This document shows, in pieces, positions 13,072-22,966 of a stretch of DNA of 64,000 nucleotides (the stretch's first letter is position 1; each line of letters opens with the position of its first letter). The notes beneath the pieces are model-generated. The model worked only from the letters and a program-made list of their open reading frames with translations, searched no databases and was not told the DNA's origin. This DNA comes from Pseudophaeomoniella oleicola. Its lineage: Eukaryota; Ascomycota; Eurotiomycetes; Phaeomoniellales; Phaeomoniellaceae. Location: assembly GCA_003868215.1 (NCBI GenBank), contig QWDQ01000004.1:62001-126000 (forward strand). Direction: 5' to 3'. The position numbers and the translations under genes were made by a program.

Positions 13072-15374
13072 ATGTCGACCCAGATCATGTCTCGAAAACG
13101 ACCTGCGCCTGAAATGCCAAATCCCTATGTAAACTTACCTCCAAATGCGGCTTATGGCAGTCATGGTACCGACCTGTCAAATGACCAGTTTCTACAATGG
13201 AGTGAAGAATTAAAGAACGATGCACAACCGCAGGCAGTCTATAACGACCCCAGCCTCTTCGCTGCGAATACTTTCCCACCGACTCCAAATATGACACCCT
13301 CGACGCAGCTCATGCGAACGCCGCAAACGCCGCAAACGCAATTGATTACCCGACCCAGAACACACAATGAGATCAATGGAGACCCATGGGTGCAAGACCA
13401 TGGCGTTAACAACAGCAACGTCCAACGGAATGCGAGCGAAAAGGATGATCTTCCGCTTCTCCAGGTGAGGGCCTTGGAGGCGAAGAAGGTGGCCCAGGCG
13501 AAGAGGAAGCAGATTCCTCCATTTGTGCAAAAATTGAGCAGGTAAGATCACTTGGGCCGACTAGGCATGGACGGTACTGACTGTATGATAGCTTCCTGGA
13601 CCAGTCTAAGAACACGGAACTAATCCGGTGGTCTGATGACGGCAAGTCCTTCATCGTTCTAGACGAAGATGAATTTGCCAAAACCCTCATACCAGAATTG
13701 TTCAAGCACAATAATTATGCCTCGTTCGTGCGGCAACTCAACATGTATGGCTTCCACAAGAAAGTCGGACTGGCAGACAATTCAATGAGAGCAAGCGAAC
13801 GTAAGAACAAGAGCCCTAGTGAATACTCGCACGACTTCTTTCGCCGCGGTCATCCCGAACTACTATGGGCGATACAGAAACCCAAAAATACAACGGGATC
13901 CAAGGCCAAGAATCGGAATAAAGAACAAGACATTGAAGGCGATGATACGAACGAGGAGTATATCGAAGAGATCCCAAGTGGTGTCCAAGCACCTCGGCCT
14001 CGCCTCGCCATCGAACAGGCCGCAGTGAGCTCTCCGGACGGCCAACAATTAGTTCAGCTAGTGCAAAATGAGCTCCGGACCATTCGTGCGCAGCAGGCAG
14101 CTATTGCCAGAACCATCCAAGAACTCCGACAGGAACATCAGACACTGGCTAATCAAGCGATGACCTTCCAAGAGCAGCACTCCCGTCACGAGAATTCTAT
14201 CAACGCAATACTGTCATTCCTCGCAACAGTCTACCAGAACAGTGTCCGTGAGGGTGGTGCGAATCTCAACAGCCTGTTTAATGGTGGTGCCATCCCTCCG
14301 GAAACTAATCAAGGCAACGTAGTCGACGTGGGCGATTACAATTTTGAGCAGGACACTAATGACAACGATCTGCATCGGTACAAAAAGCCACAGTTGCTTT
14401 TGAAGGCTGCTCCGACCGTGGTTGAACCCCCTGGCCGCGCAGCTACAATGTCGCCGTCTGTGATGGGAAGCCCCTACTCGAGGAAATCATCGCAGGGTAT
14501 GCGAAACGGACATAGCCCAGGCACTGTGGAAGAGATCTACGAACCGAATATGCAGGGTAATCAAGGATCGGCCAACCAGCTGGGTCGAAATGATATCATG
14601 TCGGTCATTCAAGATGTAAACGCTCGCAATCCGGTGCCTGGGTTCTCCTCGAATGATTTCCCTGCCGTCCTCAATTCCTTGGAGACGGCTGGGGGCAACG
14701 GTCCTCTCAGCCCTGCGCAACGAGAAAACATGCTTCGCATGATCAATAACTCGAGCAACCAAAGTGGCAACACTAACAATGCTCTTGTCTCCCCGACGCC
14801 ACCACCAATGCCTGCTTATTATGCCAATCGGCTTGCTGACACTCGTACCGAGATCGACCGATTGGCCCGCATGCAAGCTGAGCAAGATCAGTCTGTACAG
14901 AATCTCGAGAGGCTCCTTCAACCCCTCAGTCCCAACGGTGGTATACCCGGCATATCTGGGGAGCAAGAGGTACCCCTTCCACCCGGGCTGGACTTGGATG
15001 AGATCTTCAAGACTTCGGATTATTTTAATGGGCCTGACGGTTCGATGTATGACGCCAAACCTGCCGTGGCCAATCAGAACAGTGGTTACAATCCGGATGT
15101 ATACCAAGATGACGAATTGTTTGGTAACGTCAATCCTGCTGGCTATAATAACCAAGCCCAGCATTTGAATGGATCCCAATACAACATGTACAAACCCGAC
15201 AACGAACATGAACAGGCCGATGGACGCGTCGAATCGGTCGCAAGCAGCGAGCCGTCAACGCCAGCAACTACGCTCGATACAGATACCAACCAAATTCGCA
15301 ACACCGCTACCCATTCGAATGTAGCAGACGTAGACACCGCATTACCCAGGAAAAGGCGCAGGAATGGGCTGTAA
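13072..15374 (+). CDS. HSF1: Heat shock transcription factor
   Basis: Trimeric nuclear activator binding nGAAn repeats in chaperone gene promoters. There are two exons, 13072-13541 and 13592-15374, with a 50-nt intron; the joined product is 750 aa. The junction falls inside the DNA-binding domain (QKLS|SFLDQ). The winged helix-turn-helix covers about residues 147-252, with recognition helix NNYASFVRQLNMYGFHKK and the terminal signature DFFRRGHPELLW. The heptad-repeat trimerisation coiled coil is at about 305-372 (Leu/Val/Ile spaced by sevens, rich in Gln). The long C-terminal half is Asn/Gln/Pro-rich and probably holds the activation regions; DLDEIFKTSDYFNG near the end is an acidic-hydrophobic candidate. 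The first in-frame ATG at 13072 is used; another at 13087 (MSRKRPAP) could serve. The assignment is secure. Confidence 0.96.
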
Positions 15375-15857
15375 TTGTACGCATCGGCCTTGAATGGGAT
15401 GGACCATATCAATCAGGGTATCATGGTGCACGACATCGAGACGTAGGATCTCCTTTCCACGATTTACGACCAGAACGATGGGCGGTGAGGATGGTCACGG
15501 TTGGGATGCAAGTGATCGGTAATTTTATTGATCGCACTCGACTTTGGCGAGTATGTCTGCCTTCCTACATAGTAGCTACATAGATTGTTTTGAGATACCC
15601 GAAAAGACAAACGGAAACAGTTAATTGAAGAGAACCAATCTGTATGTCTATCGCTTTAGTATATGAGATAACCTTGTCAAGCCGCCTCTTCCTATCTGGC
15701 GCGCGTTCTCTGCAAGCTGACGGCGGAGACTCCAAAAAGACGGTCTTACCCAAAGAAATACCCTCTACTATGTAAAGACACACCCTCAGCACTGTCCGAT
15801 CCGATCGGCGACCACTCTATCTCGAAACACTGAAACTCTCCCGTCGTACCACTATCC
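15375..15857. other. Intergenic between HSF1 and the zinc-knuckle ORF
   Basis: A 0.5-kb spacer that should contain the HSF1 3' end and the promoter of the next frame. No repeat, terminal duplication or additional gene was seen. Confidence 0.5.
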
Positions 15858-17345
15858 ATGACTGATACGTCCACTCCTCAGTCACGAAAGCGACCTTTCA
15901 TTGCATTCGCCACCGACCATCATGGCGTCGCCTCGCAGACTACACCCACCTGGCCTGCTCTGGGCCAAATGCCGCAAGACCTGGAGGTTCATATCGCTCA
16001 GATAGGTGCTGATGCGCGCAAACTTCTTCGACATCAGAATCACGGGGCTGTACCATTCGCGGTTCTTTCCCCTCTACTACTTAGCTGCATCGATGTCGCA
16101 AAAAAATACAGCCAGGAAGTGGCCAAAGGCGTAGATGTTCCAGGTCAACCAACTGCGGGCACCCCAGCAGTCCAGCTGTTCCGGACCTCCCAAGCGCCTG
16201 CTAATATATTGGACGAGGAAAGCGACCAGGAGAACCAGCCTAGCCAACTAACGCCATCGCACCACATGACCATACCCAGTACATTCCAGCAATTCGCAGA
16301 AGAGGCCGCTGCCTTCGCTGATCTATCCCCGGCGCTTCTTCAACCCACTGGGACGACATCAGCGATTCTACAGCAGGCAAACTTGCACATTGACCCGAAC
16401 TGGCAAGAAATCATTGTGAAGCCACAATGGACGAATGATATCAGCGGCGGGGTCAATGGCGTGGTGAAACCCCGTGTAATTTCAATCGACAAACTACGGA
16501 AGATTGAGACATCCTTGACGAATCTACTCATTACCGCCAAACCAGCCAAAGGAATCCCTTCCGATGCGCGACTCGTACGTTGCCGCCAACTCAAGTCCGG
16601 CACATTCTCCTTGCGCACCGCCTCTACCCAAGGTATCGATCAGCTGGTAGACAATATCAAAAAATGGACAGAACTTTTTGGCCCCTCGGCCCAGATATAC
16701 ATACCTTCTTATTCCATAAAGATCTATAGCATCAAACGGAGTTCGTTCAGCGACGCCAATGGACAATTAATGGACGAGCCATCCGTTCTCAACGCGCTCA
16801 TCAATAACGGAGGCCCTACAACAAGCTATCTCCTGCCAGGTTCTGTCGCTGCTGTCCGCTGGAATGATCTTACCCCAGCTTCTACGCAACATTCATGCAT
16901 CATCATAGATTTCCGCCACCCCGAAAGCGCCAATGCTGCCGTCCGCCTAGGTCTTAGTTGGTCGGGTTCTCTTCACAAGCCCAACTTTCTCCATCCAGAA
17001 ATGGACTTTATCCAGTGTGACCGTTGTCTCCAATACACTCACAAAGATTATCAATGCGATAATGAGATAGTGTGTGAGCTTTGCGCCGGACCACACTCTA
17101 AGATCGACTGCCCTTCAACTGGCGTGTTCAAGCCACATGCGCAACGCTTCCGGAATAAGCAATGTGCAAGCTGCGGTGAAGGGCATTCAGCCAGATTTGA
17201 GAAGTGTAAGATACGATTGGCCGAACATGAAAGAGCGAGAGTCTGTCGGAAGGATTTGAAAAGTACGCCGTACAGAACGCATCCCGTGCGCGAGAAGCCG
17301 AAGTTCTTAACAGTTGCAAGCTCTGCTCTGTATACGGCGTGTTGA
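15858..17345 (+). CDS. Stand-alone zinc-knuckle protein resembling ORF1 of Tad-type LINEs
   Basis: Intact 495-aa frame without introns. The N-terminal third is Pro/Gln-rich and disordered. A central region at about residues 175-375 has the alternating strand/helix pattern of the RRM-like core of non-LTR ORF1 proteins. The Cys/His-rich end (from C387) has three knuckle-like clusters: CDRCLQYTHKDYQC, CELCAGPHSKIDC and CASCGEGHSARFEKC. In LINEs of the Tad clade such a protein binds element RNA and is followed by an endonuclease/reverse-transcriptase frame. I see none on either side, and no A-rich tail or target duplication. It is therefore either the surviving first frame of an otherwise lost insertion or a host gene derived from one. 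The absence of in-frame stops over 1.5 kb argues for recent age or selection. The family call is from recognition, not search. Confidence 0.65.
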   Translation: MTDTSTPQSRKRPFIAFATDHHGVASQTTPTWPALGQMPQDLEVHIAQIGADARKLLRHQNHGAVPFAVLSPLLLSCIDVAKKYSQEVAKGVDVPGQPTAGTPAVQLFRTSQAPANILDEESDQENQPSQLTPSHHMTIPSTFQQFAEEAAAFADLSPALLQPTGTTSAILQQANLHIDPNWQEIIVKPQWTNDISGGVNGVVKPRVISIDKLRKIETSLTNLLITAKPAKGIPSDARLVRCRQLKSGTFSLRTASTQGIDQLVDNIKKWTELFGPSAQIYIPSYSIKIYSIKRSSFSDANGQLMDEPSVLNALINNGGPTTSYLLPGSVAAVRWNDLTPASTQHSCIIIDFRHPESANAAVRLGLSWSGSLHKPNFLHPEMDFIQCDRCLQYTHKDYQCDNEIVCELCAGPHSKIDCPSTGVFKPHAQRFRNKQCASCGEGHSARFEKCKIRLAEHERARVCRKDLKSTPYRTHPVREKPKFLTVASSALYTAC

Positions 17346-18022
17346 ATTGCAATTGCCGGGGTGCCTTTGGCCCATCATGGTCCGTCTAAGCGCCTGGCGG
17401 CGGTCGTCGGAGCAGATCTGCTTCGATCATCTTATTCCGAAGTTACGAAGCCACGACTCATATTTTCGTTGTCTTGCTGTCCAAGAAAAGCGTTTGAAGA
17501 GCACCTCCATTTGCGAGATCTACGCCTTATGACCTTTTGTATTATTACTCGCGTCAGCTCAGCCTCAGCCTTTACCGTTTTCTTATTTATCTAGACCCCC
17601 ATCATGGCATTCTTCTATTTCGTATTCCTATCTGGAACTATACCCATGCAATTGCAACATGAATAACGTCTGCTACATCAATAACTCTCTGGACCTCCAT
17701 ACGAATATTCTAACCCCTCTGGCTCCGAGGTTGATCCTGGTTGCCTAGACCCCTAGGACGTGACAGGGGTATGTTGTGTCTAATGCAGGTATTGCATATG
17801 TGATATGATTGTAGATAGGGCCTCCCACGGCCAACATCTATCAGGGGCGGTGTATAAGATCTGATCGTAGAAAATATGAATACTATTCAAAAGAGGAACC
17901 TCTTGTCTATGGGCGTTGCACAGAGGATATCCGAACATATAACGATTAGAAGTTCTCCCCCTTTGTACGGTTTATGACATACTTCGCGGCAATATATTAT
18001 TACACACCGCCCTTCTTTCATA
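17346..18022. other. Intergenic after the zinc-knuckle ORF
   Basis: About 0.7 kb. Two overlapping short frames (17314-17594) show nothing recognisable. No reverse-transcriptase or endonuclease motif could be read in any frame, nor a poly-A tract. Confidence 0.5.
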
Positions 18023-20719
18023 ATGTCGTCTCTACCTTCATTCCTGTTCAGTAGTTACAAGCAGTACAAAGCCGACACAAACATACTGGTCGATTGGCTC
18101 GTTCGGACAGCCAAACAATGTGGTTATCAGGACGATGACGACAAAGATGGTTCATTGTTCAAAAAGCAGAAGCTCAAAGGCCGGGCCAGAAAGCTGGCCC
18201 GTGACGCAGCTACTGCCAACAAACCGTTACGAGATGGGGACGCCCAGACTACACCAAAGACAACACATGTGGTGAAGGCAAAGGATTATGTGCCAATGGC
18301 AAAATGTATTGTCAGCTTTGAGAAACCACCGGTCGAGATCTCCGCTCCGTTGTGGAAAATTGCTCAAAGGGCAATCAAAGCAAGGAAGGCCTGTGCAGCG
18401 TGGTTCCAGTCGGACGGATGCGATGACGGTGATCATGGGACCAAGAACGAGGCACATCTGCACTTCGTCACGGTTCTTGAGGAGACCCTAGGTATCCTCG
18501 AGAAGCGTCTCAGCAAACCTAAACGGTCAGCCTCCGATCCAGCCACCGATAACTCGAAGACGACTTCTGCGGATTCACCGCTTGAGAGAATGCAGAACAT
18601 GTTTGATGTTTTAAGTATCGATGAGCCAGCAGCCAACGAGATTGAGACTGTCGAGGTCGGAGGGCGTACGGAAGGGATCGAGCAACCTTCTACACCGACA
18701 CAGGAGCGAGCGACAATAGATGATGCTTACGTTGCCGAAGAGCCCCAAACGGAGGAGCAAAAGGAACTGGAATTTCTTTTTGCCTCTTTCTGTCTCTTTG
18801 CAGACTTGAACAAACTTCGGCACAGAGTGAAAGCATGCTGGGCGGACTACAATGCAGGAAAGGCTAACCTTGTTACGGCTGCAGTCATTACAAATACCGC
18901 CATGGAGTTGGCAAGACGTCTAGAAGAGGACTTCAGGAAGTATCTAGCTGAATCTCAGACCGAGCATCTCCGACTCATGGACCAGGGTAGCTTATGCCGC
19001 TATCTATACACTTACGGCTTGGACTTGGTCGGTGTAGACTGGCTTATGATGCCACGTGGTCAGAGATTTGACTGGGAGACTTACGAACTTGCCGAGTACC
19101 TGTTCGTTCCCTGGTATGAGCAGATAGTAGGCTTCTGTACCGTATATCCAAAAGATTCCCTTCCAACAGGCAGAGTTGACGTGTCAAAGTACGATCCCAA
19201 CCTCGATCACAGCAAACTTTCGGCTCGACAAAGGTATGAACAAAACCGAGACCTCCTCCAAGACTCACTCATACTCATGGCAATTTATGCTGCTATGGGA
19301 TCCTCTACTCCAGAAGATGAACTGATCAAGGGCATCCGTGATGCACGCCGGACGAGGAAAGTCCCCCTTTGGCTCGGCTTCGGTGCCCAGGTATATCTCG
19401 ACATTCACGACCTTATGAGACGAAATCCTCAACGGGCCTTCGAAGATATGCGCTTTTGTGGCCAGACGGTATTCAACAGCATCGATAGAATCCAGAGACT
19501 CGAGAAGCAGCATTCCAAAGATACTAAACGCACCATGGCAATGACCCGGATCGACCGGGTTGCAGACTGCCTTGACGACTGGGTACTTACAGACTTCATT
19601 GGCGAACATCTTCGTTGTGGGTTGTTGGCGGAGGGGAGTATTGACACGGAACCATATCAACTCCTCTCCACCAGCCCTCTGCTTTCGGGGACATACAAAT
19701 TTAGTGTCAACATGATGGCCACGACGGACGGCATACGATTTGCCAACGAAAGGACAATGATCATGTTAGCCGCGCATCTGTACAACGCCGTAAGACAGTG
19801 CACATCCGTTCTCAGCGACACCCGCTGGGAGGATATGGACCTGCTGTTGTCATGGCACATGAACGAACTATTCGTCGGCACCGAGCTCCCAACCACGATC
19901 GAAAGCTGCGCGAAGAACACAACGCTCATGCTCGGCGTGTCTGCTGACTCCTACGCTCGCAATCGTCGCCACCACAGTGCGGGCCTCAAATCTAAACAAC
20001 GGTTCCTGACTGGAAAATCAGAGCTGATGGAAATCTTTGTCGACCGCTATACCAGCAACGGCTCAACCCAAGTTTCCGTCTCACAAGCTGAAGCCCTTCT
20101 GAGTAAACGAACCTCTTCGCAGACGAAAACCGCGACCACCATCACTCCCACCCTCTCCGTTCATCAATTCCTCTCCATCCTTCAAACAGCCCTCAACGAT
20201 CCCCCCGAACCCCGCCAATACACATTCTCTTACCTCTCCCACCACACCCGTTGTACCCACCTCCTCACCCAAATCCTCCATGCCGTCAACCCCCTCCTCG
20301 ACCGCCTCGACTTCCTAACCCCATCATCATCATCATCATCATCATCTCAAAAACACCGCTTAGACCACACGCCCTCCTTTTCCGACGCCCACGCCTCCTC
20401 CATCTTCGCCATGCACGGCTCCTGCCTCCTCCTCGCCACCGACCCATCCTCCCACATCCGAAAAGTGATCAACGCCGACCTCAACGCTCACACAAGCACT
20501 TTCCGTCCCGATGGTACTGCAAGCCCAGCAAGCTTGGGTATCGTTGTCGATACCTTCGCGGGTCAGCAGTCGTGGGAACCCCTCGAGATGGCCGGACGGG
20601 TGATGAAGGAATTCATCGAGAGGGAAGGAAGGGCTGGGATCAGAGAGGTTGAGAGCGTACTTGGTGGTGGTGGTGGTGGTGGTGGTGGTTGTACTGGTAC
20701 TGGTCCTGATAGGTACTGA
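18023..20719 (+). CDS. Conserved fungal protein with DUF6604-type N-terminus
   Basis: Single-exon gene of 898 aa and unknown function. The N-terminus LFSSYKQYKADTNILVDWL, followed by a charged KKQKLKGRARKLA patch, is the hallmark opening of the fungal DUF6604 domain (name from memory). That domain would span roughly residues 8-280. A mostly helical body follows, with no catalytic motif I can recognise. The C-terminal part has Ser runs encoded by TCA repeats (near residues 770-775) and a glycine run near the very end (about residues 881-890) encoded by GGT repeats. Both are likely unstable in length. Third positions become markedly C-rich in the last 600 nt compared with the start. Neighbours give no functional hint. 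Confidence 0.75.
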   Translation: MSSLPSFLFSSYKQYKADTNILVDWLVRTAKQCGYQDDDDKDGSLFKKQKLKGRARKLARDAATANKPLRDGDAQTTPKTTHVVKAKDYVPMAKCIVSFEKPPVEISAPLWKIAQRAIKARKACAAWFQSDGCDDGDHGTKNEAHLHFVTVLEETLGILEKRLSKPKRSASDPATDNSKTTSADSPLERMQNMFDVLSIDEPAANEIETVEVGGRTEGIEQPSTPTQERATIDDAYVAEEPQTEEQKELEFLFASFCLFADLNKLRHRVKACWADYNAGKANLVTAAVITNTAMELARRLEEDFRKYLAESQTEHLRLMDQGSLCRYLYTYGLDLVGVDWLMMPRGQRFDWETYELAEYLFVPWYEQIVGFCTVYPKDSLPTGRVDVSKYDPNLDHSKLSARQRYEQNRDLLQDSLILMAIYAAMGSSTPEDELIKGIRDARRTRKVPLWLGFGAQVYLDIHDLMRRNPQRAFEDMRFCGQTVFNSIDRIQRLEKQHSKDTKRTMAMTRIDRVADCLDDWVLTDFIGEHLRCGLLAEGSIDTEPYQLLSTSPLLSGTYKFSVNMMATTDGIRFANERTMIMLAAHLYNAVRQCTSVLSDTRWEDMDLLLSWHMNELFVGTELPTTIESCAKNTTLMLGVSADSYARNRRHHSAGLKSKQRFLTGKSELMEIFVDRYTSNGSTQVSVSQAEALLSKRTSSQTKTATTITPTLSVHQFLSILQTALNDPPEPRQYTFSYLSHHTRCTHLLTQILHAVNPLLDRLDFLTPSSSSSSSSQKHRLDHTPSFSDAHASSIFAMHGSCLLLATDPSSHIRKVINADLNAHTSTFRPDGTASPASLGIVVDTFAGQQSWEPLEMAGRVMKEFIEREGRAGIREVESVLGGGGGGGGGCTGTGPDRY

Positions 20720-21325
20720 CGCATCGACACGGTCGAAGGAGGTGGTCAGGACGTTGCACAGGAAGAGGATGATTAGAGGGAAGATATTATTAGGTACCTT
20801 ATCTAGATGATAAAACCGAGAATCTTTTTTCCATTTATTGATCTACTCCTTCATCCGTTTGGGACTATATAGTATGATGAAAAATGAGCACACATGAGAC
20901 CATGAACATACGAATTTAAACACCTGTACACCGACTGGACCGAATCAAGATCAGAAAACCTGCGAAAGAAAAAAGGTACACTACTGTCATAAAAAGGGGG
21001 TATCTAAAGGTAACAACAACTAAGACTACTAATAATACATCGGCCATCTCTCAATTTACTCATGTGCCTATCCTGCCCTGCCCTGCCCTGCCCTGTCGTC
21101 ACATCATCATCCAACGTTCCAGACCATTAGAACCCAAGCGGAGCCAGTCCAATACCATGACCAATTACCGAACCCATTTCGTTTCCGAGCAGCCAGTCCA
21201 GAAGACCAGCCATTGCGTTTCCAACCCTGAAAATTGAGACCTGATAAAATTACCCGACGCATCTTCTCCTTTTTCCCACCGCTTGTCCTCCTCGGGTATT
21301 GATCCGCTAAGCCGCCCGCCAGTGT
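20720..21325. other. Intergenic between convergent genes
   Basis: About 0.6 kb containing the 3' ends of the DUF6604-type gene and of the small membrane-protein gene. A CCCTG pentamer tract lies at 21072-21095. No gene. Confidence 0.55.
21072..21095. repeat. CCCTG tandem repeat
   Basis: About five copies of the 5-base unit between convergent 3' ends. Confidence 0.8.
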
Positions 21326-21779
21326 CTAGGAAGTCTTCTTCCCCGCGGCGACGGGTTTACCCTGTTTTCTCTGGTAGACGGTGTAGGCGAAGAGGCCCCC
21401 AATAGCGAGTCCGATGATCACAATGTTTCCTAGAGAATTCTCGAGTTAGCTTTTTTCTGGTTGTATACACATCATCGCACAAAAGGAACCAAGGTCGATA
21501 TAGATCGTCGCTGCTGCTGCGGGGGGGGATTGAGAGCGACTTACCGAAGACGAACCCAACGAGGCCTTGGAACAGTTGGCCGATGTCCTTGAGCAATCCA
21601 CCCAAGATGGAGAAGACGGTATGGAAGGCCGACGAGACGATGTTGAAGGCCGTGTGGAACACCTGAGTGAAGACGGCGAAAATGGACTGGCAGGCAGAGA
21701 AAGCGGTGTCGAGGATGGATTTGAAGATTCCGAGGACGGAGGAGAGGAGATTCTCGAAGGAGGAGATGATGCTTGCCAT
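21326..21779 (-). CDS. Small hydrophobic protein with amphipathic repeats and a C-terminal membrane segment
   Basis: Two exons, 21545-21779 and 21326-21429, with a 115-nt intron (GTAAGT..CTAG), joined as GFVF|GNIVIIG; 112 aa. Residues about 5-70 form near-repeats with a recurrent Phe/Val/Ile pattern and little charge (for example FHTAFNIVSSAFHTVFSIL). These read as successive amphipathic or membrane-associated helices. Residues about 78-98 (NIVIIGLAIGGLFAYTVY) are a plausible transmembrane helix, followed by a basic tail (QRKQGKPVAAGKKTS). There is no signal peptide. The organisation resembles small organelle- or lipid-droplet-surface proteins, but I do not recognise a named family and give no function. 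The clean splice that restores a hydrophobic segment supports a real gene. Confidence 0.7.
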
Positions 21780-22908
21780 GGTGAGATTGGGGTGATGGTG
21801 CAGTTGACTTGATGTAGTTGAGGAAGGAATTTTGGCTGGATTTAATGTGACGGTACACTTGTTCTTGCTGGTAGAAAGAGATGTATGTAGGAAAGACAGA
21901 TCTGCCTTTTCTACGGTTTGGAGACTCTTTGTAAACCTTGAGTAAATAAGCTTGAAGTCGCGTCGCGATGACGGTTGCAGCAGTAAGGTGAGTTTGGGTT
22001 CGTGATTGGGCTACCGCGTTTTCCTTTGTGACCCCTGGCAAAGTAACAATCAAGGAAGCATGGAGCTATGACTGGATTGATAGCAGGGAATGTTGAAGAA
22101 GGTGTGGCTTGTGGCTTGTGAATCCGACCATTCAACAGGAAGAGGGGAGAGGGGAAGGAGACAAGGAGAGAAGGGAGGATTAATATATGAACGATAAGTT
22201 ATAAGTGAGATTAATTAGTCGAATCCATACGTAGTAAAATCACTCAATTTACCTGATCCTGCTCCTTCTCCTCCGCCTCTCGACTTCTCATCGGTGGGAA
22301 AAGAGAGGAAAGCGTAAGACCGTGGGAGCCGAATTCTGGGGAAGTTCGGATGCGATGCTTACCAACGTGGTTATGACGTAGAACGCTCGTCACGGGACAG
22401 TAATTGATTGTACTACCTTACGTAGTACTTCCAAGGTCAAATCAGATTGTAAGTTACAGTACCATGTAATCAGTATCTATCCTGCTTTTATTTTCATGGA
22501 AGATGACTGAGATCATGATCACGATCACAATCACGGGACTTGACTGGACTCGAAAATGAACGAGATGCTTTGGGAATAGACGCTCCCAATACCGATTCAC
22601 AAGTCGCTGTTCATTTGCTGCAGGTGCACATATTTGCTGAAGGCTGGTGAAGGGACTCGTACGAAACATTGGTATCGTTGAGAAACAAATACGGACGCAA
22701 ACATCCGTCTACTTTCATCTCTCTGATTGGCTAGACTTTTATGCACCTGGAATCTCCACGCACGTGACCTTCAACCCGCAATATCAAAATTTCCGTAGAC
22801 CAATCAACGCTGCAGTGGATGGTTGTATAGCCCGCGATAATGCTTCTGAACTGGAGAGATAGTCCTGCGTGGTGATAGAGCAGGAGTGCTGTTTCACATG
22901 CGGTGGCC
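21780..22908. other. Divergent intergenic region between the small membrane-protein gene and TRM6
   Basis: About 1.1 kb shared by two divergent genes. It contains a TACGTAGTAC motif at 22419-22428 and purine-rich GAGGGGA runs near 22140-22180. The 170-aa minus frame across 21541-22053 is an alternative frame of the small protein and its leader. Confidence 0.5.
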
Positions 22909-22966
22909 ATGCATCGCTCAATACAACCAAATGAATGGGTGGTCATACGACTACCCAGTGATATAG
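22898..22966 (+). promoter_or_regulatory. Possible short upstream ORF overlapping the TRM6 start
   Basis: An ATG 11 bases upstream of the TRM6 start opens a 22-codon frame in another phase that ends inside the TRM6 coding region. It would matter only if the transcript begins upstream of it, which the sequence does not show. Confidence 0.25.

Noticed and set aside
9979-15374. A secondary-metabolite cluster around the aldo-keto reductase
   Set aside because: Apart from the reductase there is no synthase, transporter or pathway regulator nearby; the next gene is the housekeeping factor Hsf1.
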